DNA of 64,000 bases from Actinomadura pelletieri DSM 43383 (GCF_003634705.1 NZ_RBWU01000001.1:1-64000), one strand, 5' to 3'. Counted from the stretch's first letter, positions 32,441-42,247 are shown. The notes: generated by a model not told the origin, from the letters alone. A program made the numbers and translations.

Positions 32441-32690
32441 CACGCGGCCTCCCCGGCCCAAGGGGCGTAGTTGGCTCCAGTGGTGACGGCGGTCGGCATT
32501 GGCCCCTCCGAGCGGGATGCGTGAACCTTTGGTGTCATCCGACACTGACCGTCGGCCAGGCCCCGCCGGAAGAGAGTTGACGAAAGTTGACCCCCCGACT
32601 CGCTCGACGGCGAAGGGCTTCGATAGAACCAGGGGTCAACCCTGGTCAATCTCCGCTGGCGACGAGCTCGCCGTAGGTAAGGATCGCTCT

Positions 32691-33575
32691 GTGCCGTCCT
32701 CGTCGTCCTCCTCCGCGCAGCAGGCCCGGCAGCGCCTCGCCGACCAGCTCCGCGAACTGCGCACCGACGCCGGCCTGACCGGCCGGGAGTTCGCGCGCCG
32801 CGCCGGGTGGAAGGACGCCACCAAGGTCTCCCAGGTCGAACGCGCCAACCGGCCCGCTTCGGTCGCCGACGTCCGGCTGTGGTGCCGCCTATGTGGTGCG
32901 TCAGAACAGCGCACGAACGAGCTGCTTGCCGAGCAGCGCGCCGTGGCTGGGATGTGGGTCACCTACCAGCGACTCAACCGAGGCGGGCTGAAACGAGCGC
33001 AGGAGTCCGTACGCGACATTTACGAGCGAGCCAAACTGATGCGCGACTACCAGACCCGCGTCATCCCTGGGCTGCTCCAGACAGACGCCTACACCCGCGA
33101 ATGCCTGGCGGCGGTAAAGGTCGAGCAACTGGTGGAAACCGACGATGTCGGCGAAGCCGTCGCCGAACGCATGGACCGTCAACAGGTGCTGCGCCGCCCC
33201 GGCGCGCGTTTCGTCTTCCTCATCGAGGAGCCAGTCCTATGGCTGCGCTCGGTGCCCACCGATGTGCACACCCAACAGCTCCGGCATCTCCTGGACGTGA
33301 TGCGCTGGCCGTCGGTGTCCCTCGGCGTCATCCCGTTGACCGGCGACCGCAGAACCTCCTACGGCGGGGACGGGCCTGGCGTGTGGCCCGAAGAACCGTT
33401 CCTCATCACCGACGACTCCTTGGTGAATGTGGAATTGGTGTCAGGCTTCTTGACCGTTACCCACCCGGACGAGATCGCCGCCTACGTCCGGGCGTGGGAA
33501 CGGCTTTTCCCCCTCGCCGTACACGGCGACCGCGTCAGAGCGATCATCAGCCGGGTCCTACTGAGCCTTGATTGA
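32691..33575 (+). CDS. XRE regulator with DUF5753 domain, 294 aa
   Basis: GTG at 32691 follows AAGGA. An N-terminal HTH (LRELRTDAGLTGREFARRAGWKD, then VSQVERANRPAS) occupies about residues 12-70. The C-terminal DUF5753 effector domain runs from about 100 to 290 (IPGLLQTDAYTRE; RQQVLRRPGARFVFLIEEP). This is the common actinomycete regulator type that pairs with small DUF397/DUF397-like or DUF6879 proteins. The DUF6879 gene here is convergent just downstream. It probably represses its own or the adjacent peptide operon. Confidence 0.85.
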   Translation: MPSSSSSSAQQARQRLADQLRELRTDAGLTGREFARRAGWKDATKVSQVERANRPASVADVRLWCRLCGASEQRTNELLAEQRAVAGMWVTYQRLNRGGLKRAQESVRDIYERAKLMRDYQTRVIPGLLQTDAYTRECLAAVKVEQLVETDDVGEAVAERMDRQQVLRRPGARFVFLIEEPVLWLRSVPTDVHTQQLRHLLDVMRWPSVSLGVIPLTGDRRTSYGGDGPGVWPEEPFLITDDSLVNVELVSGFLTVTHPDEIAAYVRAWERLFPLAVHGDRVRAIISRVLLSLD

Positions 33576-33596
33576 GAAGGCGAAAGGGACGGGTGA

Positions 33597-34364
33597 TCAG
33601 CGCACTGCCGACCTACGTGGCGGCTTGTACTCGGCGTGCGGGATGGCCCGCTCCCAGACCCGTTCGAACGCCAGTAGGCATCGGGCGACGGTGTCCGGGT
33701 CAGAGGTGAACTCCTCCTCTTCTGTGTCGGTGCCGTCGCCCGAACAGAAGTTGAACGCCACAAGCTTGTGGTCCAGCAGCCAGAAGTCGGCACCGGGCAG
33801 CATCAAGTCGAACGCGCGACGCCGCGGCAGCCAGCGCACGTCCTCACCGGCTTTGATGTTGTGCTCGGTGAGCATGTGCTCCCACGCGATGTAGTCCGTG
33901 ACCGGCTCCGATACGATCCGGGCACGGCGGAACTCCGCGCCGCGCTCCACCGCCGAGGACACGATGGAGTTCCACTCCGTCCAATCCAGGTCGCCGGGGC
34001 CGCCTGCCAGCCAGTCATGGAACGCGGGAGCGCTGGCATCGTAGGTGTCGCGCATCTCCAGGTGGAGCGCTGACCGCTGCACCTGCCTGAGTAGGTCGTA
34101 CACCGTCACCGGGCCATGACCCGTCCGGCCTGGCTCGAACGTCCCGGCTGCCGCCTCGGCCACTTTGGGAATCATGTCATTGGCCAGCCACACCGTGGAC
34201 TCGTCCGCCGCCTCCTCGTTGTCGCGGGCGAGCCTGGCTAGGACCACCGGATCAGTGACGGTCTTGCCGCGCACGTAAAGACCCGTCTTGTCCCGCCACA
34301 CGGCCGGACACTTGCCCTGCGGGGACTGGTCGGTTTCGCCGACGAACTCGATGTCTTCCGTCAC
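33597..34364 (-). CDS. DUF6879 family protein with extra N-terminal domain, 255 aa
   Basis: GTG at 34364 has GGAGGG upstream. The C-terminal two-thirds match DUF6879: LHLEMRDTYDASAPAF, VERGAEFRRARIVSEPVTDYI, WEHMLTEHNI, DFWLLDHKLVAFNF. Such proteins are partners of XRE-DUF5753 regulators. The first 70 residues form a separate small domain (CPAVWRDKTGLYVRGKTVTDP) also seen alone in actinomycetes, so this is a fusion. It is convergent with the DUF5753 gene. Confidence 0.8.
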   Translation of the reverse strand: MTEDIEFVGETDQSPQGKCPAVWRDKTGLYVRGKTVTDPVVLARLARDNEEAADESTVWLANDMIPKVAEAAAGTFEPGRTGHGPVTVYDLLRQVQRSALHLEMRDTYDASAPAFHDWLAGGPGDLDWTEWNSIVSSAVERGAEFRRARIVSEPVTDYIAWEHMLTEHNIKAGEDVRWLPRRRAFDLMLPGADFWLLDHKLVAFNFCSGDGTDTEEEEFTSDPDTVARCLLAFERVWERAIPHAEYKPPRRSAVR

Positions 34365-34544
34365 TGAGCCCTCCATCGGGATGAGAGGTTGCGGACCGAT
34401 CCCGACCCTCACCCCCGACCGCCGACCCGGTCAACGTCCGGCCTGACCATCCCGTGAGTATCAGCCCACCCGGAACACGGGATGCGTGACATGGCACGCC
34501 AGCCGGTCGAGACTGAAGGCAAGCACCTCTGTCATTCTGGGCCC

Positions 34545-35108
34545 ATGACCGCCCAGCCGCGCATCCTTCTCGTCGGGCCACCGGGCATCGGCAAGACCAC
34601 CGTCGTGGACGACCTGGTCAAGCGTTTGAAAGCCGCAGGTCTTCGAGTAGGAGGCATCCTGACGACCGAAGTCCGCAAGGACCGTCGCCGCATCGGGTTC
34701 ACCATGGAAGAGATCGATGGCCCTGCAGCGCTCATCGCGCATCAAGACTGGGAGGATGGCCCTCGCGTGGGCCGTTACCGTGTGAACGTTTCCGCCCTGG
34801 AACACATCGCACTGCCTGCTCTAAATCATGCAATAGCCCACGCCGATGTGATCGTCGTTGACGAACTCGCCCGCATGGAGCTCTTGTCGGACGCGTTCGT
34901 GGCCGGGCTGGAAGACCTCCTCGCTCGGTCGCGACCACTAGTAGCGACCGCGCAGCTGGCGCCTCATCCGGGACTGGACGAACTCAAAGCGCGTGACGAT
35001 ATTGAACTGGTGACGGTGACGGAGACAAACCGAGATACCTTAGCCGCGATCTTGGCGTCCCGGCTGAGCGGAGATCGAGGCCCTGGCTCTACCGGGCGCC
35101 CGCAATGA
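34545..35108 (+). CDS. THEP1-like P-loop NTPase, 187 aa
   Basis: Walker A GPPGIGKTT is at residues 11-19. RVGGILTTEVRKD and the Walker B DVIVVDELARMEL follow. This is the nucleoside-triphosphatase (THEP1/NTPase_1) family of archaeal and bacterial proteins with broad NTPase activity and unclear biological role. No ribosome site is evident before ATG 34545, so it may be leaderless. Its end overlaps the convergent HTH gene by 20 bases. Confidence 0.8.
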   Translation: MTAQPRILLVGPPGIGKTTVVDDLVKRLKAAGLRVGGILTTEVRKDRRRIGFTMEEIDGPAALIAHQDWEDGPRVGRYRVNVSALEHIALPALNHAIAHADVIVVDELARMELLSDAFVAGLEDLLARSRPLVATAQLAPHPGLDELKARDDIELVTVTETNRDTLAAILASRLSGDRGPGSTGRPQ

Positions 35109-36624
35109 GGGCGACTCGCTGATCCATCAAGAGTTCGTCGACAGCCCGCACAGCCCGACTGTCGCGATGTGGTTCGAGCACGCTCCGGGCCTGCCGGATC
35201 AGGTTGAGCTTCTCGACGGATCGAACGTGCAAGTTGTGCTCTACGGCTCTGACAAGCTGGCCAGCAGCCCGGTCGACATCTCCTCGGCTCGCATATGTCA
35301 GCGCTCTATTGGTGACCAAGGTGACCTGGTACCGCTGAAACACAGCGGAAGTCTGTTTTTCGAGTCGATCGAGCAGATCGAGAGTTTCCTGATCGCCGAA
35401 GGAGGCCATGGTCAATGCCCGCTGACGCTCGACAAACGAGGTTCCTGGAATGCCGAGCCATGGCGACGGGGGCTCGTCCCGCGTTTTGTCGGCGTACGAC
35501 GCAGCTCGATCCAACGCGCTCAGGACGGCGTCCCGTTTCGCTTTGCCGAGCTGGGGGGTGGCGGCATGAGCGTGGGCCTCGTAGACCGCGAGGTAACAAC
35601 GCGCGGCTGTCGACAACGACAGCGGCTGGAGCTGTTGGAGGACCGACAGGGCCATGCCGCCGTTCTGGTTGCGAGCATGCATGTACGCGACGCCGCACAT
35701 GGCGAAGACGTAAAGGTCTTGGCATCGTGCTCGGCCAGCGAGATCGGCGGAGCTCCGGTACCACTCCATAGCCTGTACACGCCCACCTTGATCAAACGCC
35801 TGGTAGGCGACCAGATGACATGCATCGGCCGCGAGGACGCCGAGTTCGTCGCGCAAGGCGTGATGGTCGTCGGTGAGGCGCCAGAACGTAGCGAGGTCAC
35901 GGGCATGCTTTGTCGTGCTCGGCAGCAGCTGGGCAGCTCCCTCCTGGCGGTCCAGCCACCGAAAGCCTTCGGTCTGTGCACGGAGCTGAGCAAGAAGTTG
36001 GTCGTCTAGGTGAGGGAGGTTGGATGGCGAAGGCTCTCGCCAGTTGTGAATGAGCGGCGGCGCCAGAATGCTCGCCAGCATTACTCCAGCGCCTGCGAGA
36101 AAGTCTTTGCGGCGCGTGTCGTCTCCTTCGGCTTGTCCTGGCTCTCTTGCTGCCAGCATGCCCGGCCGCGGCGGTGAGGTCGAGTCATCCAGCGCATCGT
36201 CGGGGGCATCGGAACCTTTGGACGGCGGCGGGTGACCGGGCATCCGAAACCAGAGATGTTGCCGCGGGATCCGAAGAGTGCGAGCCCAGGCGATGAGCTT
36301 CTTCAGGTCGGTGACGGCGGCGCCGTTCTCGTAGCGGCTGACCTGGGTTTGGGTCAGGCCCAACCAGCCGGCCAACACGTCTTGCGGTATCGGGCGGGGA
36401 CCGTGGCGTGGGGCATGCCTGTATGCATGGAAGACCTTCCCGATGTGCGCCTCGGCGAATGCTTCCTGGAGTGCGGGAGACTCCCAGAACTCTGCGGGCA
36501 CGCGGGGAGGACCGAGTTCGGATCGTCGAGACCTTTGACAGGACGCGCATAGATCGCCCGCATTGTCCCACGCAAGCTTTGTCCCGCAGGACTGACATTG
36601 GTGCGTGGTCGAGCGTTGGCTCAT
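35089..36624 (-). CDS. HTH regulator with zinc ribbon and TPR-like C-terminus, 511 aa
   Basis: From ATG at 36624 the protein has a short zinc ribbon (CQSCGTKL...LCASCQRS, about residues 10-32), an XRE helix-turn-helix (LAGWLGLTQTQVSRYENG, about 85-130) and a Pro-rich linker. A helical TPR-like region fills most of the rest. This is a Streptomyces-type multi-domain regulator resembling those controlling differentiation or secondary metabolism. A divergent intergenic region of 185 bases separates it from the plus-strand gene at 36810. Confidence 0.7.
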   Translation of the reverse strand: MSQRSTTHQCQSCGTKLAWDNAGDLCASCQRSRRSELGPPRVPAEFWESPALQEAFAEAHIGKVFHAYRHAPRHGPRPIPQDVLAGWLGLTQTQVSRYENGAAVTDLKKLIAWARTLRIPRQHLWFRMPGHPPPSKGSDAPDDALDDSTSPPRPGMLAAREPGQAEGDDTRRKDFLAGAGVMLASILAPPLIHNWREPSPSNLPHLDDQLLAQLRAQTEGFRWLDRQEGAAQLLPSTTKHARDLATFWRLTDDHHALRDELGVLAADACHLVAYQAFDQGGRVQAMEWYRSSADLAGRARCQDLYVFAMCGVAYMHARNQNGGMALSVLQQLQPLSLSTAARCYLAVYEAHAHAATPQLGKAKRDAVLSALDRAASYADKTRDEPPSPWLGIPGTSFVERQRALTMASFGDQETLDLLDRLEKQTSAVFQRYQVTLVTNRALTYASRGDVDRAAGQLVRAVEHNLHVRSVEKLNLIRQARSVLEPHRDSRAVRAVDELLMDQRVALIAGAR

Positions 36625-36809
36625 TTGGCTTCTCAGCTCACTTAACTCTGAGATGAGGTCGGTGTCTCTAAGAGTGTAGGCCCGGCCGTACGAACGGGTT
36701 GATGTATGCGGCTCGTGCATATCCCGACCATGCATCCGCGGACTTCACTCCCGGCCCCTCTTCCAGCCACCGTCTAGGACCTGACTTACAGGCAACGGAG
36801 AGGCGGGGC

Positions 36810-37367
36810 ATGAACGAAGCGCAACCAGCCGAGCCGCTACCCACCGGGCCCGCCATACCGGTGAGTGGCCCAGCCCTGCCGCTCCGAGACCTTGCCCGTC
36901 GCCTCGAAGAGCGTGCCTGGGCATGCGAACTCGTTGGCAACGGCGACGACACCGCCCTGCGCCTTCAACCGCCGGGCGCTGGCGACAACCCGGAGCGGAC
37001 CGTGGAGGTCGTGGTCCGGGGATCGCGGGCACGGTCCCTACTTCGCCTGCTCGCCGATGTCGATGCTCTTGACCGGGCCGTCAACGCGATTGAACTCGTG
37101 CACGGCAGCAAACCCCCGCCTGCTCCTGCCGTTCCCAAGGGCCTAGTCAAGACTGCCGCCGACCTGGCGGGCATGGGCGGCGGCGCCGTCCCTTTACCGC
37201 GGCGGCGGGGAGACCGGCTCGCACCGGATCCCCGCCGCCGTATGAACCCCGCGTTAGCTACCAGGGAAATCGATGATGACCGCAATGCCCAAAGTCACCG
37301 ACTCCGCTCAGGCCAAGGCGTGGTTGAAGGACGCCCACCCGGATTGGAGCATCGTGCGTTCCGATAA
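36810..37367 (+). CDS. Hypothetical protein, 185 aa
   Basis: ATG at 36810 has a GAGAGGCGGGG site. Residues 25-105 form an alpha/beta unit (LPLRDLARRLEERAWACEL; RTVEVVVRGSRARSLLRLLADVDALDRAVNAIE). The C-terminal third is basic and overlaps the next gene by 95 bases in a different frame. The real protein may end earlier if that overlap reflects a lost stop codon. No family is recognised. Confidence 0.5.
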   Translation: MNEAQPAEPLPTGPAIPVSGPALPLRDLARRLEERAWACELVGNGDDTALRLQPPGAGDNPERTVEVVVRGSRARSLLRLLADVDALDRAVNAIELVHGSKPPPAPAVPKGLVKTAADLAGMGGGAVPLPRRRGDRLAPDPRRRMNPALATREIDDDRNAQSHRLRSGQGVVEGRPPGLEHRAFR

Positions 37368-37494
37368 GGGGCGTTGGTGGGGCTTCCTCGACACCGACAA
37401 GCGTGGGAAGGACGCGGTCCCTCTGGGGACCACCGCGGTGGACGCCGACACGCCGCAGAAGTTGCACGAGCTACTGGATGCGGCGGAGTCATGA
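37273..37494 (+). CDS. Small hypothetical protein, 73 aa
   Basis: The pattern AKAWLKDAHPDWSIVRSDKGRWWGFL...LHELLDAAES is common in small uncharacterised actinomycete proteins. It overlaps the end of the preceding gene in another frame, and its TGA overlaps the ATG of the methyltransferase that follows (ATGA), implying coupling. Its function is unknown. Confidence 0.6.
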   Translation: MMTAMPKVTDSAQAKAWLKDAHPDWSIVRSDKGRWWGFLDTDKRGKDAVPLGTTAVDADTPQKLHELLDAAES

Positions 37495-38345
37495 CGACGC
37501 CTGGTCTGGCTCTGGACTTCACTCAAGCCTCGCGTGCCCGTGTCTACAACTACCTGCTCGGCGGAAAGAGTTGGACCGAGGTCGACCGCGAGACCGCCCA
37601 AGCGGTGATCCGGACTTCCCCGGACGCCCCTGCCGTAGCGCGAGAGAACTTCAAATTTGCTGGTCGCGCGGCAACGTGGGCCGTCGCCGAGTTCGGCATC
37701 AGGCAGGTCTTGGACATCGGTGTCGGCATCGTGGACGATGTTCCGCTGGACTCGGTGGAGACCTGCGTCCACAACGTCGATCCCGACGCCATGGTGCTCG
37801 CTTTCGACCATGACGAGGTTGTGCTTGCGCACGCGCGGGCTCTGCGCCCCGGCTATGGCGGGGTTCTCCAGGGTGACGTCCGTGACCTCGTTATGATCTT
37901 CGACAACCCGGGTCTGCGCCACCCCGATCTGGCCGACCGCATCGACCTGAGCCGGCCTGCGGTCGTTGTCTTGGCCGCCGTCTTGCATTTCGTGGACGAC
38001 CCGGCCCGCGTGATGGCGGGGCTGCGGGAGCGTCTTGCGCCGGGCAGCGTTGTCATCGTGTCGCACGCGACCTCTTCGCACACTGGCGAGGACCGCGTCG
38101 ACGGGATGACGGCGGCGTACGAGCGGGGCAGCAGCTCGATCATCTTCCGCGAGGAGGAGGCCATCGCCTCCCTTACCGACGGCTGGGACCTCCTACCGCC
38201 CGGGTTGACCGACGTGCAGCTGTGGTCCCCCGACGGCACCTATCAGCAAGAGGTGTACGAGACGGTCCGTGTCGTCGGCATGGCCGCCATGCTCCCCGAA
38301 GCCCCCGGCTCGGAGGAGGTGTCGCATGCTGCTCTGGCAAGCTGA
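37491..38345 (+). CDS. SAV2177-family (DUF574) SAM-dependent methyltransferase
   Basis: The family hallmark ARVYNYLLGGK with DRETA is at residues 14-33. It is followed by a SAM-binding region (RQVLDIGVGI, VHNVDPDAMVLAFDHDEVVLAHAR) and late AERLAPGS-like ERLAPGSVVIVSHA. These methyltransferase-fold proteins are abundant in actinomycetes, and their substrates are largely unknown. ATG overlaps the previous TGA. Length (284 aa) is normal. Confidence 0.9.
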   Translation: MTTPGLALDFTQASRARVYNYLLGGKSWTEVDRETAQAVIRTSPDAPAVARENFKFAGRAATWAVAEFGIRQVLDIGVGIVDDVPLDSVETCVHNVDPDAMVLAFDHDEVVLAHARALRPGYGGVLQGDVRDLVMIFDNPGLRHPDLADRIDLSRPAVVVLAAVLHFVDDPARVMAGLRERLAPGSVVIVSHATSSHTGEDRVDGMTAAYERGSSSIIFREEEAIASLTDGWDLLPPGLTDVQLWSPDGTYQQEVYETVRVVGMAAMLPEAPGSEEVSHAALAS

Positions 38346-39159
38346 CGAGCTCACCGTCACTAGCAAGATCAACTCGACGCCGCCGAACTCCGCCCGTGTG
38401 TGGGACTACTGGCTGGGCGGCAAGGACAACTACCCAGCCGACCGCGACGCCGGAGACAAGGCCGCCGAGATCCTGCCCGAGATCATTCAGGCGGCCCGTC
38501 ACGACCGCGCGTTCCTCAGCCGCGTTGTCCGGTACCTGGCCGACGATGTGGGGATCCGGCAGTTCCTCGACGTCGGCGCCGGAATGCCAGCCGCCGTCGA
38601 CAATACTCACCAGGTCGCGCAGCGTGTCGCGCCGGACGCCCGTGTCGTCTACGTGGACCACGACGCCCTCGTCCTGGCGCATGCCCGTGCTCTCCTCACC
38701 GGGACCCTCGAAGGGGCTTGCGACCACATCGACGCCGACGCCCGCGACGTCGAGACCATCGTGTGCGAGGCCGCGCGGACGCTCGATCTCGCCCAGCCGG
38801 TCGCGCTCCTGCTGCTGGACATCTTGAACTACATCGTCGACGACACCGAAGCGCAGGCGACGGTGGAAGGGCTGGTCGCGGCGCTGGCGCCGGGCAGCCA
38901 CGTCGTGATCGCCCACCCGACCGCGTCACTGGACGGCGAGCGGGCGTACCAGGCCATGCAGGTCGTGATGGACATGGGCGGCGCCCCCGTAACCGCCCGC
39001 ACCCCGCAGCAGATCGCCGACTTCTTCGACGGCCTGGAGCTGCTGGATCCCGGTGTCGTGTCCTGCTCGCACTGGCGAACCGAACCCTGGCCACCGGGCA
39101 AACCCGTCCTCCAGTACTGCGGCGTCGCTCGCGTCCCGGACCGGGAGGCCGGGCGGTGA
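38326..39159 (+). CDS. Second SAV2177-family (DUF574) methyltransferase
   Basis: ATG at 38326 has GGAGGAGG upstream and overlaps the first methyltransferase by 20 bases. It shares the signature SARVWDYWLGGKDNYPADRDAG and the SAM motif QFLDVGAGMP, then VVYVDHDALVLAHARALL. It is diverged from its neighbour, so this is an old tandem duplication or two independent members in one operon. Its substrate is unknown. Confidence 0.9.
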   Translation: MLLWQADELTVTSKINSTPPNSARVWDYWLGGKDNYPADRDAGDKAAEILPEIIQAARHDRAFLSRVVRYLADDVGIRQFLDVGAGMPAAVDNTHQVAQRVAPDARVVYVDHDALVLAHARALLTGTLEGACDHIDADARDVETIVCEAARTLDLAQPVALLLLDILNYIVDDTEAQATVEGLVAALAPGSHVVIAHPTASLDGERAYQAMQVVMDMGGAPVTARTPQQIADFFDGLELLDPGVVSCSHWRTEPWPPGKPVLQYCGVARVPDREAGR

Positions 39160-39277
39160 CGGCGGGCCGGTTAGCCACCGCGCGGGGTCCCCCGTCGGCC
39201 AGGCCAGCACCACCTAGCCCCTTGGCCGCCCGGCCGGCGGTCACCCCCATCACAGCGCGATAGAAAGAGCCCCCCTT

Positions 39278-40759
39278 TTGTCCCCCACCAAGCGCACGAC
39301 CTTCTCCGTGATCGCGGCCGGTACCGCGCTGGCCGCGATCGGCGCCCTGGCCGCGTGGCCGGCGGACCCCCGCCCCGTCATGGCCGTCGCCGAAACCTCT
39401 CCATCGGTGCTGGCCCGCAAGCTCGCCCAAGGCATCCTGCCGCTGCACGGCGGCGGCCCGCTCCAGACCCGGCTCTCCGCCCAGGACGCCCGCGCGGCCA
39501 AGACCCTCACCCACGGCGTCACTGCCGCTGGTTCGGGTGCTGCGCCGCCCACCATGGCCCAATGCCGCGCCCAGTTCGGCACCCCGTGCTACTCAGTCAC
39601 CCAACTGGCCCGCGCGTATGGCGTCGACGACGCCCGCCGCGCGGGCTGGACCGGCAAAGGCACCACGGTGGTGTTCCCGATCTGGTACGGATCCCCCACC
39701 CTGAAGCAGGACCTGGCCCGCTTCAGCGCCGCCTACGGCCTGCCCGCCCCCAACATCGAGGTTCGCAAGTTCGGGACCATCCCGCCGATGCCCGCGCCCG
39801 ACGCGCCGGACGCGCCGTTCCGGTACGCGGTGGCCGAAGAGGCCGTGCTGGACATGTCGCTGGTGCACGGCATGGCGCCCGACGCCAAACTCGTTGCGCT
39901 GGTCACCCCGGGCAACTTCGACGGGCCCGACGCCGGGTACGCTGAGATCCTGCACGCGATGCGCGCCTACGCCCGTACTCACCCCGGCGCGGTGTTCTCC
40001 CAGTCCTACGGCATCTACGAGGCCGACCTGCCCACGCCAGTGCTACGGGGCTTGGACCGGCAGGTCGCCCAGCTCGCCCGGCGGCACGCCGCGACGATGA
40101 TCGTGGCCAACGGCGACACCGGCAACACCACCGGCACCAGCCCCGACCCGGCCGTGCCATGGCCCGCCAGCTCCCCGCACGTCACCGCGGTCGCCGGAAC
40201 CCGAATGCACCTGACCAACACCGGTACCCGCATTCGCCCCGACACCGTGTGGGACGACCCGAACGGCATCGGAATGGCCACCGGCGGCGGCCTGTCCGCC
40301 GTATTCACCCGTCCGCCCTACCAGAACCCCTACCGGAACCTGGTCGGACGGCACCGCGGCGTCGCCGACATCGCCGCCAACGGCTCAGGCGAGTCCCGGA
40401 TGGTGTTCTACTCCACCTACAACGTTCTCGGCGGTCAGATCGACCGGGACGGCGGATGGCGGCGCGCGGCCGGGACCTCGGTGGCCGCACCGCTGATCGC
40501 CGGGATCACCGCCCTGGTCCGGCAGGCCGCGCACCGGCCCCTCGGCGTGCTCAACCCCGCCCTCTACCGGGTCGCCGCCACCCCACGCCGCGCCCAGATG
40601 TCCGGGATCGCCGACGTCACCCTCGGCTGCAACAGCGTCCCCGGCAACCAGGGATGGTGCGCCCGCCCCTCCTGGGACCCGGTCTCCGGCGTCGGGACCA
40701 TCGGTGACGCGGCCCGGCTGGTGCCCGCCCTCGCCCGCCTGGGCCGTTCGGCCCGCTAA
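39278..40759 (+). CDS. Secreted S53 (sedolisin) peptidase
   Basis: TTG at 39278 begins a signal peptide (hydrophobic stretch about residues 8-26). The sedolisin tetrad is visible: Glu188 and Asp192 (EEAVLDMSL), Asp280 (NGDTG) and Ser401 (GTSVAAP). Calcium-site residues lie in DVTLGC and WDPVSGVGT. Family members are acid-active secreted endopeptidases. The propeptide is short (about 90 residues). No stronger start codon or ribosome site is evident. A hairpin follows. Confidence 0.85.
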   Translation: MSPTKRTTFSVIAAGTALAAIGALAAWPADPRPVMAVAETSPSVLARKLAQGILPLHGGGPLQTRLSAQDARAAKTLTHGVTAAGSGAAPPTMAQCRAQFGTPCYSVTQLARAYGVDDARRAGWTGKGTTVVFPIWYGSPTLKQDLARFSAAYGLPAPNIEVRKFGTIPPMPAPDAPDAPFRYAVAEEAVLDMSLVHGMAPDAKLVALVTPGNFDGPDAGYAEILHAMRAYARTHPGAVFSQSYGIYEADLPTPVLRGLDRQVAQLARRHAATMIVANGDTGNTTGTSPDPAVPWPASSPHVTAVAGTRMHLTNTGTRIRPDTVWDDPNGIGMATGGGLSAVFTRPPYQNPYRNLVGRHRGVADIAANGSGESRMVFYSTYNVLGGQIDRDGGWRRAAGTSVAAPLIAGITALVRQAAHRPLGVLNPALYRVAATPRRAQMSGIADVTLGCNSVPGNQGWCARPSWDPVSGVGTIGDAARLVPALARLGRSAR

Positions 40760-40775
40760 CCAGAAACCGCACGAT

Positions 40776-40816
40776 GCCGGGCGGCCGACCGCACCCCCTG
40801 TGATGGGCCGCCCGGC
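40776..40816 (+). terminator. Hairpin terminator after the S53 peptidase
   Basis: GCCGGGCGGCC (40776-40786) pairs perfectly with GGCCGCCCGGC (40806-40816), an 11-base-pair GC stem with a 19-base loop. It lies 17 bases after the peptidase stop. Confidence 0.6.
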
Positions 40817-40858
40817 CCGACACCTCTACGTCCAGCCGCCTAGAACGGAGCACACACC

Positions 40859-41431
40859 GTGGCGAGATCCCGGTCGGCGAAGCCTCGATCAAAGCCCCGA
40901 GCAAAGCCGCGCTCCACGCGCCGGACCACCATCGGTGACCAATGCAAGGAGATCATCGCCACCAGCGTCAACGGTGATCACTACGGTGCGTACGAGGCGT
41001 TCGCCGCGATGACGCATCGGCGTGACTTCCCGGAGATCGGCCCGGTGATGGCCGAGGCTTTCATCGAGATCATCCAGCGTGGTTGCCGCGCGGTGGGCGC
41101 CGTCACTGGCGACGGCCTGCCCGATGTCAGCCGTTTCCTGGTCGACGAGCGCACGAGCATCACGCGCGTCCGGACCGCAGTGCCCAGCATGACCGGGCAG
41201 GACATGGTCAAGGTCCGCGGGATCCACCGCGCCAACGCCCGCGCCGCCCAGCAGATGGTCCAGACCTACGCGGCACAGGGCCGGGGATCGATCAGCACGC
41301 TCTACCAGGAACGCGCCGCAGCCCAAGAACGTGGCGCCGAGAACGTGCTGATCATGCTGTGGGGCACCGCGATCAACGTGCAACGCCAGGTCCGAGACGC
41401 CAACGTCAACGACGCACGCGGACCGAACTAG
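40859..41431 (+). CDS. Hypothetical basic-tailed protein, 190 aa
   Basis: This starts with GTG after the terminator. The first 25 residues are Arg/Lys/Ser-rich (SRSAKPRSKPRAKPRS), possibly disordered or nucleic-acid-binding. The rest is helical, with repeated Ala/Gln stretches (IHRANARAAQQMVQTYAAQ; QERAAAQERGAENVLIML). No family is recognised. It heads a run of genes (to 45.4 kb) of similar composition. Confidence 0.55.
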   Translation: MARSRSAKPRSKPRAKPRSTRRTTIGDQCKEIIATSVNGDHYGAYEAFAAMTHRRDFPEIGPVMAEAFIEIIQRGCRAVGAVTGDGLPDVSRFLVDERTSITRVRTAVPSMTGQDMVKVRGIHRANARAAQQMVQTYAAQGRGSISTLYQERAAAQERGAENVLIMLWGTAINVQRQVRDANVNDARGPN

Positions 41432-41618
41432 CAGCCTGAGCGACCTTAGCCCGCACCTAACCACCCCTGTTAAGCCCTCGCCCGGCCTCAGGCCCCGGGC
41501 CGCGTCGAGTTCGATGGCCCCCGTCACGCGGTCCTCCGGTGGCGGCCGGGCAAGCACTCCTCCAATCCACTTCGCCAGGCACGCCTTAGGGAGTAACTCA
41601 CACGTGCTACTCACCGTC

Positions 41619-42232
41619 ATGACCCTGATTTTCCGCTACGGCGGCCGCGCCGACGCTCACGGTCGTCCTGATGACCGGTGAGGCGACCTGGTCGAGATCA
41701 TCCGGAAGGTCGAGCCCGATCTCCTGCTGGGCCAAGAGGCGCACGGCTGGCGGCCGACCCGCGGTTGCAGGCCGACGCCGAAGACGACGTGGGGTTGCGC
41801 GCGCACGTCGCACCGTCCCGGTCCGGGGCGCACACCGTGGTGATGCACCGCACCAGCACCTTGCGGTGGCGGCAATGGGAGACCAAGTACGCGCACGACA
41901 CCCACCACGGGTTCGGCGTGGCCGTCTTGGACGTCGTCGCCGACCCCGAAGTGAGGGTGCCGCCTCACCGCGATTTCCGCGCATCCGAACCTCTACTCGG
42001 TCCTGGCCGCCGCACAGGAGGCGCAATTGCTGGCGGCACGCCTCTACCGCTACGGCGGAATGGGCGTGATCGGCAGCGACATCAACCACATCCCGCCCCG
42101 GCGACGCCGAGCCGAACTGGGAAAGCATCCTCACCTCCCGCGCCGGGCCGCAAGGGGACGGCCCGATCACGCACGCCGCTGGCTGAGCCGGCTCCTGTCC
42201 GCCGTATCGACGACAGACCCGCACCCGGATTG
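41619..42232 (+). pseudogene. Decayed EEP-family (endonuclease/exonuclease/phosphatase) gene
   Basis: Conserved EEP pieces are spread over several frames. LIFRYGG at 41619 onward is followed by an in-frame TGA where the family has Trp, then VEIIRKVEPDLLLGQEAHGW. A frameshift leads to HVAPSRSGAHTVVMHR and HDTHHGFGVAVLDV. Another shift leads to YSVLAAAQEAQLLAARLYRYGG and VIGSDINHIPP, and a final shift follows. A nonsense change and at least three indels make this a pseudogene. An intact relative lies at 43189. Confidence 0.7.
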
Positions 42233-42247
42233 AAAGCTGCACATCCT

